Of a stretch of 38,896 nucleotides of DNA, positions 16,073 to 25,205 are shown piece by piece. Each line of letters starts with the position of its first letter. The first letter of the stretch is position 1. The position numbers and the translations under genes are program-made. The notes beneath the pieces were generated by a model that made no database searches, was not told where the DNA came from, and saw only the letters and a list, made by a program, of their open reading frames with translations. Source of the stretch: an uncultured Phascolarctobacterium sp. (GTDB lineage: Bacteria; Bacillota; Negativicutes; Acidaminococcales; Acidaminococcaceae); NCBI GenBank assembly GCA_900547415.1, contig URGS01000016.1, positions 1 through 38,896 of the forward strand, read 5' to 3'.

Positions 16073-18454
16073 ATGGAGAAAGAACAAGCTTTTTTATTAT
16101 GGTTTGACCAATTAGAGAGAGAAGACGTTGCTATCGCTGGTGGTAAATCTTCTTCCCTGGGTGAAATGACTTCTAAGGTAGAGGTTCCCGTACCCTACGG
16201 CTTTGCAACTACTGCTGCTGCTTACAGATATTTCTTTAAAGAAACTGGTCTGGATGAAGAAATCAAAGCACTGGTTGGCAAACTGACTGATGTTGATAAT
16301 ACTGCATTACTGCGTGAGGTATGTGCTGAAATTCGTGAAGCAATCATGAAAAAAGAAATGCCTCAAGACCTGCAAGAAGAAATTGCTGCAGCTTATGAAG
16401 AGCTGGGCAAAAGAAGAGATACTGTTAACCCCTTCGTTGCAGTTCGCAGTTCCGCTACCGCAGAGGACCTGCCTGATGCTTCCTTTGCTGGTCAGCAAGA
16501 TACTTATCTGAATGTTCAAGGCGCTGAAGCTGTTATCCAAAAGGTTAAGGAATGCTATGCTTCCTGCTTCACCGACCGTGCTGTATACTATCGTGAAAAA
16601 CAAGGCTTTGATCATCTGGAAGTAGCTCTGTCCGCTGCTGTTCAAATGATGGTATTCTCCAAAGCTGCAGGCGTTATGTTCACTGTTAACGTTGCAACCG
16701 GCGACGACAGCAACATCCTTATTGAAGGCGCTTGGGGCTTAGGTGAACTGGTTGTTCAAGGCACTGTAACCCCTGACAACTATACTGTAGAAAAAGCTAC
16801 CAACAAAATCATTGAGAAAAACGTAAACGCTCAAGATATTAAAATGGTTCGTAAAGCTGGCGGCGACTGCGAAGAAATCGAAGTTCCGGCTGAAGAACAA
16901 AACATGCAAAAGCTGACCGACGAGCAAATCCTCGAACTGGCTGGCTATGCTAAGAAAATTGAAGCTCACTATGGCTGCTACATGGATATGGAATGGGGAG
17001 TTGACGAGCGTGATGGCAAAATCTGGATTCTGCAAGCTCGCCCTGAAACCGTATGGAGCCGTCGTAATAAAGAAAATGGTGGCGCACCGAAACAAGAGGA
17101 GAAAAAAGTGACTACTGACAGAAAAGTTATCGTAAAAGGTTTGCCTGCATCCCCCGGTAATGTTGCTGGCAAAGTACATGTAATTCTGGATCCTTCCCGC
17201 ATTGATGAATTCAAAGAAGGCGAAATCCTAGTAACCGAAATGACCGCTCCTGACTGGGTACCGGCTATGAAGAAAGCTAAAGCTATCGTAACCGACAGCG
17301 GCGGAATGACCTGCCATGCTTCTATCGTTAGCCGCGAGCTGGGCATCCCCTGTATCGTAGGTACTAAGAGCCGTGGCGAAGCTGCTACCACTACTATCCA
17401 AGACGGCATCGATGTAACTGTTGACGCTACTCATGGCGTAGTATATGAAGGCATCATCGAAGAGCCCAAAAAAGAACAGGCGCAACAACAAGTTGCTGTT
17501 GCTGAATACTTCCCGCCCACCGGCACCAAGATTTACATGAACCTGGGTGACCCTGAGCTGGCTGAAAAATATGCTAACCTGCCCTGCGACGGCATTGGCC
17601 TGATGCGTGAAGAGTTCATCTGGACTACTTATATCCATGAACATCCTCTGTATCTGATCAAAACCGGCCATCCGGAAAAAGTAGTTGACCAACTGGCTGA
17701 AGGTATGCGTCAAGTTTGCCAAGCTATGGCACCTCGTCCGGTAACCCTGCGTTTCTCTGACTTCAAATCTTCTGAATATCGTGATCTTAAGGGCGGCGAT
17801 GAGTTCGAACCCTATGAACCTTCCGCACTCCTCGGCTGGCGCGGCGCTTCCCGTTACTATGATCCTAAATACATTGAAGCATTCAAACTGGAATGCCTGG
17901 CTGTTCGCAAAGTTCGTGAAGAGTTTGGCCTGAAAAACCTGAACGTAATGATTCCTTTCTGCCGCAATGTAGAGGAATGCGAAAAGGTTGTAAATATTAT
18001 GGCTCAATGTGGTCTGGAACGTGGTAAGGACTTCAAAGTTTGGCTGATGGCTGAAATTCCTTCCAACATCATTCTGGCTGACCAATTCAACAAATTTGTT
18101 GATGGTTACTCCATTGGCTCTAACGACCTGACCATGCTGGTTCTGGGCTGCGACCGTGACAACGACACCGTATCCCATATCTATGACGAACGCAATCTGG
18201 CAGTACGTCGTGCAATCCGTCACCTGATTGACGTTGCTCATAAAGCTGGCAAAACCGTATCTATCTGCGGTCAAGCTCCTTCTGTATATCCTGAATTCTG
18301 CGAATTCCTGATTAAGAGCGGTATCGACAGCATGTCCGTTAACCCGGATACTGTTAAATTCACCAAAAAACTGGCTGCTCAAATCGAGCAACGCATTCTG
18401 TTGGATTCCCTCACTGGCCGTGGCCGTGTAGAGGCTGAAGACCTTGAGTGGTAA
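16073..18454 (+). CDS. ppsA: Phosphoenolpyruvate synthase
   Basis: PpsA converts pyruvate, ATP and water to PEP, AMP and phosphate, the gluconeogenic entry from C3 compounds. The 793-residue product has the expected three parts. The N-terminal ATP-grasp domain (about 1-340) contains GGKSSSLGEM and AVRSSATAEDLPDASFAGQQ. The swivelling phosphohistidine domain carries GGMTCHASIVSRELG with catalytic His415. The C-terminal PEP/pyruvate TIM barrel (about 480-790) has MAEIPSNIILADQF, SIGSNDLTML and ICGQAPS with catalytic Cys732. This order and the C-terminal barrel separate it from rifampicin phosphotransferases. Start ATG 16073 follows AAAGGAGC. It has its own promoter and terminator. Codon use (CAA for Gln, few TTA/CTA/TCA) indicates high expression, consistent with a central role in an organism living on organic acids. 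Confidence 0.96.
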   Translation: MEKEQAFLLWFDQLEREDVAIAGGKSSSLGEMTSKVEVPVPYGFATTAAAYRYFFKETGLDEEIKALVGKLTDVDNTALLREVCAEIREAIMKKEMPQDLQEEIAAAYEELGKRRDTVNPFVAVRSSATAEDLPDASFAGQQDTYLNVQGAEAVIQKVKECYASCFTDRAVYYREKQGFDHLEVALSAAVQMMVFSKAAGVMFTVNVATGDDSNILIEGAWGLGELVVQGTVTPDNYTVEKATNKIIEKNVNAQDIKMVRKAGGDCEEIEVPAEEQNMQKLTDEQILELAGYAKKIEAHYGCYMDMEWGVDERDGKIWILQARPETVWSRRNKENGGAPKQEEKKVTTDRKVIVKGLPASPGNVAGKVHVILDPSRIDEFKEGEILVTEMTAPDWVPAMKKAKAIVTDSGGMTCHASIVSRELGIPCIVGTKSRGEAATTTIQDGIDVTVDATHGVVYEGIIEEPKKEQAQQQVAVAEYFPPTGTKIYMNLGDPELAEKYANLPCDGIGLMREEFIWTTYIHEHPLYLIKTGHPEKVVDQLAEGMRQVCQAMAPRPVTLRFSDFKSSEYRDLKGGDEFEPYEPSALLGWRGASRYYDPKYIEAFKLECLAVRKVREEFGLKNLNVMIPFCRNVEECEKVVNIMAQCGLERGKDFKVWLMAEIPSNIILADQFNKFVDGYSIGSNDLTMLVLGCDRDNDTVSHIYDERNLAVRRAIRHLIDVAHKAGKTVSICGQAPSVYPEFCEFLIKSGIDSMSVNPDTVKFTKKLAAQIEQRILLDSLTGRGRVEAEDLEW

Positions 18455-18476
18455 TCACTTACAATAATTACTTAAG

Positions 18477-18505
18477 TTGACTCTAAAGTCCCCATATAGT
18501 ATAAT
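18477..18505 (+). promoter_or_regulatory. Consensus promoter placed just before a terminator
   Basis: TTGACT (18477-18482), a 17-base spacer and a perfect TATAAT (18500-18505). An inverted repeat, ACTCTAA (18480-18486) with TTAGAGT (18510-18516), brackets the core. The predicted start (about 18512) is only about 20 bases ahead of the terminator stem at 18531, so the product would be a roughly 50-base RNA unless the polymerase reads through into the prepilin peptidase gene. Confidence 0.65.
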
Positions 18506-18530
18506 TTGATTAGAGTTTAGGCTCCTGTCT

Positions 18531-18564
18531 TTAACATTGTTGAAGTACAGGGGCTTTCTTTTTT
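18531..18564 (+). terminator. Rho-independent terminator after ppsA
   Basis: GCTCCTGT (18531-18538) pairs with ACAGGGGC (18547-18554), with one G-T wobble, followed by TTTCTTTTTT. It can end ppsA transcripts and also those from the promoter at 18477. Confidence 0.87.
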
Positions 18565-18591
18565 CTATGAAGAAGCAAAGGTGGTGAAGGC

Positions 18592-19050
18592 TTGCTGCAA
18601 GTGTTATTTGTATCCTTTTTTCTAATTTGTCTAGCATATCATATTTATACAGATATGCGTGAGTTTCTGTTATATGATGTGGTTTCCGGAGGGTTGTTAA
18701 TCGTAGGCTGCACATATGCTTATCTTTACGGCAATGTGTGGCAGAGTCTCTTAGGTGCTCTTTGTTCCGGTGGAAGTATGCTGCTTATGTATATTTTTAG
18801 CAGAGGTGGCATGGGTGAGGGTGATGTTAAGCTAAGCTTTGTTTTGGGGGTATGGTTAGGTGTGCTTCCCAGCTTGGTATGTTTAGCACTAGCATTTTCT
18901 TTAGGAGGCTTATGGGCAATCAGCCTATTGCTATGGCGTGGTAAAAAAGGTGATGAAAAGCTACCATTTGGACCATTCCTATGCTTGGGCGGAGCTATTG
19001 CCTTATTTTATGGACGACAAATTGCTAGTTTTTATTTGAGTTATTTTTAA
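18592..19050 (+). CDS. Short prepilin peptidase (A24 family, PilD/TadV-like)
   Basis: Prepilin peptidases are inner-membrane aspartyl proteases that cut the leader of type IV pilins. The 152-residue product contains only the catalytic A24 domain. The two aspartates are visible: D21 in YTDMREFLLYD and D78 in GMGEGDVKL (the GxGD motif). There are about five to six membrane helices. The N-terminal cysteine-rich methylase domain of full PilD is absent, as in TadV/CpaA-type enzymes. The start is TTG 18592 behind GGTGGTGAAGG; GTG 18601 is an alternative. Its stop overlaps an upstream in-frame ATG of the next gene by one base. It heads a three-gene pilus cluster. Confidence 0.85.
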   Translation: MLQVLFVSFFLICLAYHIYTDMREFLLYDVVSGGLLIVGCTYAYLYGNVWQSLLGALCSGGSMLLMYIFSRGGMGEGDVKLSFVLGVWLGVLPSLVCLALAFSLGGLWAISLLLWRGKKGDEKLPFGPFLCLGGAIALFYGRQIASFYLSYF

Positions 19051-19106
19051 TGATATTTTTTTCAGCAATGAATATTAAGTATTTTTTCGGAAGCTTAGGA
19101 GTGGAA

Positions 19107-20180
19107 ATGAATATTATAGAGAAATTTAGAAAAATATTATATCGTGATGCGGAAAAACAAAAATTATTGCTTGAGCTTTCTGATGCAGAACTTAGGATGG
19201 ATATTTACCACAATGGGGAGCTGTCATCACGTCAGCTGCATCTACAGAAAAGCCTGCAGGGTGATGGTGCAGACGCTTATGTTGCAGAGCTAGTACGTGT
19301 TTTGCGCAGTGAACTGCTGTGGACGCTAAATGATGCTGCAGAGCTGGTTATATTCTTGAAGGAGGATTGGTGCTATGTGGATCAGCTGCAGCTTCCTCAC
19401 TTAGACAAGAGAGAACTGCATAGAACATTAGAATGGGAAATTGAGCAGGCTGTGCCTTGGCCGCGTAATAATTATTACTATGATTATGTTCTGCTTGATT
19501 CTTTGGATAACAGTTATCTTTTGGGGGCTGCACCTCAAATGCTGATCGACAAATTATTAATGCTGGAGGCTGAGCTTTCCATTTCTATTATTGCAATAAC
19601 AACAGCTGTTTCAATAGATGGATATTTAACAGGCAAAGGGCATCTAAATTTATTGCCCTTAAAAAACAAAAAGCATTTGAAATTTCCTCAAGAAAAGCGT
19701 CTTGCGGAAACTATTATTGTTGCCGGCTTAGTTTTAGCAATAGGTTCTGCAGGCTTGGCATGGGGCTGGAGATGGTGGAATGAACAAAATGTTCTGAAGC
19801 TGCAGCACGAAATTTCAGATATGAGTATTTGGGAAGAACGAATAAATTGGGTTGAAAGCACAGAGAGACGAATTAAGCATATTCGTCATATTATGGAGCA
19901 GCTGCAAAAAAATAGACAGTGTTTTCTGCCACAATTGGAGCTGTGGAGTAAAAGTATTGGTCATAATTGCTGGCTGGAAAAAATAGAGCTAGGGAAGAGC
20001 AGTGAGGAATTGGTTCTTATAGGTAAGGGTACAGATTCTACAGCTGTGACATCATTTGTAGAAAAGCTGACTAGCTGCGGCTATTACAAAAGGGTAGAGC
20101 TAGTAGAGGTGAAAAATGGCAATGATCACAGTGGCCAACATCTGTGTTTTGCTGTGCGTTTACTGTATAAGGGGGTATAG
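19107..20180 (+). CDS. PilM/PilN-like chimeric pilus assembly protein (GspL-like)
   Basis: The product resembles two pilus-platform proteins in one chain. Residues about 1-175 look like part of PilM, with TLEWEIEQAVPWPR (compare the PilM motif WEAEQYIPF) and LLGAAPQMLIDKLLMLEAEL. LNLLPLKNKK near residue 180 is the typical PilN N-terminus. It is followed by a membrane helix (about 203-222), a coiled-coil stretch (about 230-270) and a small periplasmic fold. The glycine-rich ATP site of PilM is not evident. This layout parallels GspL of type II secretion. ATG 19107 is preceded by TAGGAG; an in-frame ATG at 19050 overlapping the previous stop adds 19 residues but has no ribosome site. The product is 357 residues, two bases before the PilO-like gene. 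Confidence 0.7.
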   Translation: MNIIEKFRKILYRDAEKQKLLLELSDAELRMDIYHNGELSSRQLHLQKSLQGDGADAYVAELVRVLRSELLWTLNDAAELVIFLKEDWCYVDQLQLPHLDKRELHRTLEWEIEQAVPWPRNNYYYDYVLLDSLDNSYLLGAAPQMLIDKLLMLEAELSISIIAITTAVSIDGYLTGKGHLNLLPLKNKKHLKFPQEKRLAETIIVAGLVLAIGSAGLAWGWRWWNEQNVLKLQHEISDMSIWEERINWVESTERRIKHIRHIMEQLQKNRQCFLPQLELWSKSIGHNCWLEKIELGKSSEELVLIGKGTDSTAVTSFVEKLTSCGYYKRVELVEVKNGNDHSGQHLCFAVRLLYKGV

Positions 20181-20182
20181 TT

Positions 20183-20740
20183 ATGAAGCATCTGGTTGGA
20201 GATGATGTGCTCGAAAAAATCAGGGAGCATATAGTGGTGGTGTCTTTTATTTCTTCCATAGCATTTATGGGATTATCATGGTTTTTGGTCACTTCCCCGG
20301 AATTAAAACAGGCAGAAAGCCTTGCAGAACAAAAGCACATGCTTGAGGAGCGAGTGGATTTTTTAAAACAGTTCTCTAGGAAACAGAACTATAAGGAATA
20401 TGAAGCAGCTTTGAATAAGGAGTTGCAGTCGGCAGAGTCTCTATTGCTGCAAAAACCAGATTTTAGTCTGCTTTCTCAAGGAATTTATCAAATGGCTGAT
20501 GAGCAGCAGCTCAAGGTAGAATTTATCCGACTGCCTGAAGAGTCAGCGATAAAGCGTCATAGTAGCTTACCTGTAAAAATATACCCAATACAGATATCCA
20601 TACAAGGTGATTATAATGATTTAATAAGCTTTATTCGTAAAACTGAATGTAAATATATTATGCATAGATTGGAGCTAGAGGGGAATAAGGACGGAAATGT
20701 GGAGGCTGAGCTGGAAATTCATGTTCCATGTCTGGTTTAG
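20183..20740 (+). CDS. PilO/GspM-like pilus assembly protein
   Basis: The 185-residue product has one N-terminal membrane helix (about residues 17-38), a coiled coil (about 45-90) and a small C-terminal alpha/beta domain (about 95-185, with VKIYPIQISIQGDYNDLISFI). This is the layout of PilO or GspM. PilO pairs with PilN in the inner membrane and periplasm and connects the assembly platform to the pilus machine. It follows the PilM/PilN-like gene with two bases between them (ribosome site AAGGGGGT). No pilB, pilC, pilQ or pilin gene follows in the window. The call rests on topology and neighbours as much as on sequence. Confidence 0.7.
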   Translation: MKHLVGDDVLEKIREHIVVVSFISSIAFMGLSWFLVTSPELKQAESLAEQKHMLEERVDFLKQFSRKQNYKEYEAALNKELQSAESLLLQKPDFSLLSQGIYQMADEQQLKVEFIRLPEESAIKRHSSLPVKIYPIQISIQGDYNDLISFIRKTECKYIMHRLELEGNKDGNVEAELEIHVPCLV

Positions 20741-20934
20741 CCATTGGTTATATATTGCATAGCTGATAAAAATAGGGGTATAATAAGATATTGAAATTTT
20801 GTGGCAGAAAAGGGCATATTGTAGGGAAAAACATAATTCTGACACAAATAGAGCTTAAAATCTAACTTGGGGTAGTATACTCTGTTTTAATATCTTAAAA
20901 GCACTTATGATAAATTTTAATATGGGGTGGGAAA

Positions 20935-22053
20935 ATGAATTTACAGAACCGCAAGGTAAAAATTCTTACTGGCATCATTATTGCTGCCATTTTAATTATC
21001 AGCTATCGCATTTTCAGTAATATTCAAAGTGAACGCGAACGTGCTACCCGCATGTCTCAAGGTCACAATATTCAGGTAGTAACAGAATATCCGCAAAGAG
21101 CTACTATCACACCTGGCATGAATTTTTCAGGCAGTCTTGACCCGGAATGGCAGGCTGATGTTGCGGCCAAGGTAGATGGACGTATAGAAAAGGTTTACGT
21201 TCGTGAGGGCGACGAAGTTATCAAGGGCCAGGTTTTGGCTATTTTGGAGCAGACTGATACGGATGCAGATCTGATTATTGCTCAGGGTGCTTACTATGAT
21301 GCTCAGACAAATCTGCGTAAGGCAGAGTCGGATTTAAAGCGCTATGAGGCGCTCTTCAAAAATGGCGCTGTATCAGAGCAGGCTGTGGAAAATTACCGCT
21401 TTGCCCGTGATAACGCTGCTGCTAAGCTGGAGTCTGCCCGTGGTACCTTACAGGGTATGGAGTCTAAATCCTCCGGTACTGTGCTGACTGCGCCTGCTGA
21501 TGGTATTGTAGCAAAAAGATACTATCAGGAGGGTTACTACGCTAAGGCTGGTACACCAGTCATCTCCATCGCAGATATTAGTAGATTGAAAACTGTTGTC
21601 CATATTCCTGAAGGCCAAATCAGCAGTGTAGCTGTTGGTACTGAGGCTTATATTAAAATTCCTGCATATTCAAATAAAGAGATTATCGGTAAAATTACTA
21701 GAATTGCTCCTGTTGCAGATTTGCCAAGTCATACCTTTGAGGCAGAGGTAAGCGTAGAAAATGACCAACAGCTGCGTGCTGGAGTGTATGCCAACGTATC
21801 CTTAATTGGCCTACCAAAGACAAATGTTCTGACTATTCCTTTGAACGCTATTGTTATGCGTGACGACCAGCAGACCGTTTATGTGGCTAATGCAGAAGGA
21901 ATTGTTCAAAGGCGTGTTCTTAATATTGGTTATACCAATGACCAGGTGGCGGAGGTGCTGTCTGGTTTGACAGAAAATGACCTGATAGTAGTAGAGGGTC
22001 ATCATAAGCTGCGCGAGGGCAGTAAAATCAATATGGATAAGGCTGGTAAATAA
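20935..22053 (+). CDS. RND efflux periplasmic adaptor (membrane fusion protein)
   Basis: This adaptor links the RND pump to an outer-membrane channel. The 372-residue product has an N-terminal membrane anchor (about residues 10-28) with no lipobox. The first lipoyl half-motif is AAKVDGRIEKVYVREGDEVIKGQVLAILE (about 77-105). A short helical hairpin (about 110-170) is followed by the second lipoyl half (VLTAPADGIVAKRYYQEG) and beta-barrel and membrane-proximal domains. ATG 20935 follows GGGGTGGG. The pump gene begins two bases after its stop, so both are one operon. No outer-membrane factor gene is present nearby, so the channel must be encoded elsewhere. Confidence 0.94.
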   Translation: MNLQNRKVKILTGIIIAAILIISYRIFSNIQSERERATRMSQGHNIQVVTEYPQRATITPGMNFSGSLDPEWQADVAAKVDGRIEKVYVREGDEVIKGQVLAILEQTDTDADLIIAQGAYYDAQTNLRKAESDLKRYEALFKNGAVSEQAVENYRFARDNAAAKLESARGTLQGMESKSSGTVLTAPADGIVAKRYYQEGYYAKAGTPVISIADISRLKTVVHIPEGQISSVAVGTEAYIKIPAYSNKEIIGKITRIAPVADLPSHTFEAEVSVENDQQLRAGVYANVSLIGLPKTNVLTIPLNAIVMRDDQQTVYVANAEGIVQRRVLNIGYTNDQVAEVLSGLTENDLIVVEGHHKLREGSKINMDKAGK

Positions 22054-22055
22054 TC

Positions 22056-25000
22056 ATGATAGGAACATTTATCAGACGACCTGTTTTTACTACTATGCTG
22101 ATTCTGCTGCTTGTAGTATTTGGTATCCGCAGCTATCCTGAAATTGGTGTTGACCTTAATCCTGATGTTGATTTGCCTATTGTCAGCGTGCGTGTAACCT
22201 ATGATGGCGCTTCTCCTGAAGAAATGGAGACCTTAATTACCAAGCCTATAGAAAACCGTGTAAGCCAGGTTGCGGGCATAAAGACATTATCTTCTACTGT
22301 TTTAGAGGGCTACAGCGAAACTGTTTTGGAGTTTAACCTAGGCGTGGACCCTCAGGATATGGCCAGCGAGGTTCGTGAAAAGGTAGCCAGTGTGCGTAAG
22401 CGTCTGCCGGATGATATTGATGAACCAGTTGTTCAGACAGTCGACTTAAGTGCTCGCTCCATTGTTGCGTATACCTTTTCTTCGGATGCACGTAGCCGCA
22501 GTGAAATTCGTCGTCTTGTTGAGGATACTGTTAAGGACGAATTACAGATGGTTGAAGGTGTATCCGAGGTTAATGTGTATGGTGCCAGTCAGCGTGCTAT
22601 GCGTATTGTCCTAAAGCCGGAAAAGCTTGCTGAATATGGAATTACTTATCAGACTGTCAGGGATAAAATTAACGCTAACAACTATAATACCCCTGGTGGT
22701 AAGGCTAAAAATAAGAGTATGGAAATAACTGTCCGTACTGTTGGCAAGTATGAAAATATTAATGACATTAAAAATGTTGTTGTTGCTAATCACGAAGGGC
22801 GACCTGTTTATATTACAGACGTAGCAGAAGTTTATGATGGCTGGGAGGATGAGGATACCTACGGCAGTGCTAATGGTAAGCCGTCTGTATTAGTTTTTGT
22901 AAGTAAGCAGTCCAAGACTAATACTGTTGATGTTACAGATGGCGTTAATGCTAAAATGGCAGAGTTACAGGAAACTGTACTGCCTGCGGATATTACTGTA
23001 GAAAAAATTCGTGACCAGTCCAAATATATTCGTGATAATATTGCTGATGTTTGGAATGCAATTTTGTTTGGCGGCTTTTTGGCTTTGCTTATAACCTATT
23101 TATTTTTGCGTAATCTGCGTGCTACCATTATTGGCGGTCTTTGTATTCCTACTGCTGTAATTTCCACATTCTTCATGATGAAGGCCCTGGATTTTACTCT
23201 GAACAATATGTCTCTTATGGCATTGAGTTTGGCTGTTGGTATTTTGATTGACGATGCTATTGTAGTTATTGAGAATATTTTCCGCCATATTGAAATGGGT
23301 GAAACTCCATTTCAGGCTGCTAAAAATGCTACTGAGGAGCTGACCTTGGCTATTTTAGCAACATCTTTGGCTTTAATGGCTGTATTCGTACCTATAGGTA
23401 ATATGGGAGAGATTATAGGCCAGTATTTCAAGCAATTTGGCTTGACTGTAGCCTTTGCTATTGCTTTTTCTACCCTTGTAGCCTTTACTCTGACTCCCAT
23501 GGTTTCTGCTTATTGGTTAGACGATGGCAGCGGTAGCTTTGATAGTTCAAAGGGACGCAATAAGTATGTGCAGTTGGTTCTGGATAAGTTTGAAGCAGGT
23601 TTCCAGGCTGTGAGGTCAATTTACAACGATTTAATGTCCTGGTCCTTAAAACGTCCTAAAAAAATTGTTGCTGTGGGAATTGTATCTTTATTGCTCAATT
23701 TGCTTTTGCTGCCATTTGTAGGTACTGAATACAGTCCTACCTATGATAGTGGTGAGTTTGGTATAAGCTTCAAGGCTCCCATAGGTACTAGTATGGAAAA
23801 AACCATTGAGCTGGCTGCTCCTGTTGCAAAAACTGTTATGGAACTGCCTGAGGTACGTATTGCGGCAATGAATATTGGTAATGGTCGCAATCCTGTAAAT
23901 CAAGGCTCTATTGATGTACGCTTAAAACCCAGTGACGAACGTGAGCGTTCCATGCAGGAGGTTATGGACTATCTGCGTTGGGAATTCCGTAATGTTGAGG
24001 GACTAAAAATTAACGTTGTCTCTTATCAGGGTGGCGGACGTGGAGATAGTCGTCCGGTGCAGGTTGGTCTGCGTGGTAGTGATATTAAACAGCTAAAGCA
24101 GTATGCACAGCAGCTGGCGGAAATAATTCGTCAGACTCCTGGTGCAACGGACGTGGATATTTCTGATTCCGACGAACAGCCGGAAATTGTTATCCGCCTC
24201 GATCATGCTAAAGCAAGTCAATTAGGCTTGGATGCAACCGGTGTAGGCTCTATGGTTGAGATGGCTTTTATGGGAAAAAGCACCGGTAACAGCTATACTA
24301 TAGGCGATAATGATTATGATATTATTTTGCAAATGGACCCAGGTCAGCGTCGTGATATGAATGATGTGCGTAATCTGCGTATTTCTGCTTCCGACGGTAC
24401 GTTTATCCGCTTAGGAGATATTGCAGATATTGAATATGGCAGCGGACCTACCCGTATTGAACGCGAGGATAAGCAGCGTCAAATAGTTGTTTATGCTAAT
24501 ACAGTTGGTATTTCTCCTGGCGACCTTATTTCCAAAATCAAGTCTGATTACATTCAGCAGTTGAATATGCCTCCTGGATACAATTACAAGATGATAGGTC
24601 AAGCTGATACTATGGCCCGTTCCTTTGCAGAAATTTACAAGGCTGTAATTTTAGCTATTGTTGTGGTGTATATGGTTTTGGCGGCTCAGTTCGAAAGCTT
24701 TTCTCAGCCACTGATTATTATGGCTTCCTTACCATTTGCTGTAATTGGTGCAATTTTAGGCTTGCTTGTTTCCGGACAAACTGCTAATATGATGAGTATG
24801 ATTGGTTTTACTATGCTTTTAGGCTTAGTAACCAAGAATGCTATTCTATTGGTTGACTATGCAAATCAGGCTCGCGAACGTGGTCTGCCTTTGAGAGAGG
24901 CTGTACTTGAGGCTTGCTCCTTACGCTTGCGTCCTATTTTTATGACTACCCTATCTACTATTCTGGGTATGCTGCCCATAGCTCTAGGCATTGGTGAAGG

Positions 25001-25145
25001 TGCAGAACTGCGTCAGTCCATGGGTGTGGTTCTTGTAGGAGGTCTGACAACCTCTACAATCCTGACATTGATTGTGGTGCCATTGATGTATCTGCTCTTT
25101 GAAGAATGGAAGGCTAAGAATTATGTAGAGCGTGGAGAAAAATAA
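22056..25145 (+). CDS. RND family efflux transporter, AcrB/HAE1-like inner-membrane pump
   Basis: This is a proton-driven multidrug-type exporter of the hydrophobe/amphiphile RND class. The 1029-residue product starts with the typical IGTFIRRPVFTTMLILLLVVFG helix, and the two large periplasmic loops are of normal size. The proton-relay aspartates are present in membrane helix 4 (VGILIDDAIVVIENI), and the matching lysine is in helix 10 (GLVTKNAILLVDYANQARERG). It is co-transcribed with the adaptor and ends at a strong terminator. Substrate (drugs, bile salts, lipids) cannot be predicted. Together with the porin and ArnT-like gene it is evidence of a diderm envelope. Confidence 0.96.
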   Translation: MIGTFIRRPVFTTMLILLLVVFGIRSYPEIGVDLNPDVDLPIVSVRVTYDGASPEEMETLITKPIENRVSQVAGIKTLSSTVLEGYSETVLEFNLGVDPQDMASEVREKVASVRKRLPDDIDEPVVQTVDLSARSIVAYTFSSDARSRSEIRRLVEDTVKDELQMVEGVSEVNVYGASQRAMRIVLKPEKLAEYGITYQTVRDKINANNYNTPGGKAKNKSMEITVRTVGKYENINDIKNVVVANHEGRPVYITDVAEVYDGWEDEDTYGSANGKPSVLVFVSKQSKTNTVDVTDGVNAKMAELQETVLPADITVEKIRDQSKYIRDNIADVWNAILFGGFLALLITYLFLRNLRATIIGGLCIPTAVISTFFMMKALDFTLNNMSLMALSLAVGILIDDAIVVIENIFRHIEMGETPFQAAKNATEELTLAILATSLALMAVFVPIGNMGEIIGQYFKQFGLTVAFAIAFSTLVAFTLTPMVSAYWLDDGSGSFDSSKGRNKYVQLVLDKFEAGFQAVRSIYNDLMSWSLKRPKKIVAVGIVSLLLNLLLLPFVGTEYSPTYDSGEFGISFKAPIGTSMEKTIELAAPVAKTVMELPEVRIAAMNIGNGRNPVNQGSIDVRLKPSDERERSMQEVMDYLRWEFRNVEGLKINVVSYQGGGRGDSRPVQVGLRGSDIKQLKQYAQQLAEIIRQTPGATDVDISDSDEQPEIVIRLDHAKASQLGLDATGVGSMVEMAFMGKSTGNSYTIGDNDYDIILQMDPGQRRDMNDVRNLRISASDGTFIRLGDIADIEYGSGPTRIEREDKQRQIVVYANTVGISPGDLISKIKSDYIQQLNMPPGYNYKMIGQADTMARSFAEIYKAVILAIVVVYMVLAAQFESFSQPLIIMASLPFAVIGAILGLLVSGQTANMMSMIGFTMLLGLVTKNAILLVDYANQARERGLPLREAVLEACSLRLRPIFMTTLSTILGMLPIALGIGEGAELRQSMGVVLVGGLTTSTILTLIVVPLMYLLFEEWKAKNYVERGEK

Positions 25146-25158
25146 TTTTATAGTATAG

Positions 25159-25191
25159 GAGTAGCAGTTACAAAACTGCTACTCTTTTTTT
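25159..25191 (+). terminator. Terminator of the RND operon
   Basis: GAGTAGCAGTT (25159-25169) pairs perfectly with AACTGCTACTC (25174-25184) around an ACAA loop, followed by T7. This is a textbook intrinsic terminator 13 bases after the pump stop. Confidence 0.96.
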
Positions 25192-25205
25192 AGAGGAGAT
25201 TAGAA

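Noticed and set aside
17228..18391. 387-codon minus-strand frame across ppsA
   Set aside because: Codon-aligned shadow of a strongly biased gene; no expression signals.
16073..18454. ppsA as a rifampicin phosphotransferase
   Set aside because: The gene has the central phosphohistidine domain followed by a full C-terminal PEP-binding barrel with ICGQAPS, which is the PEP synthase layout.
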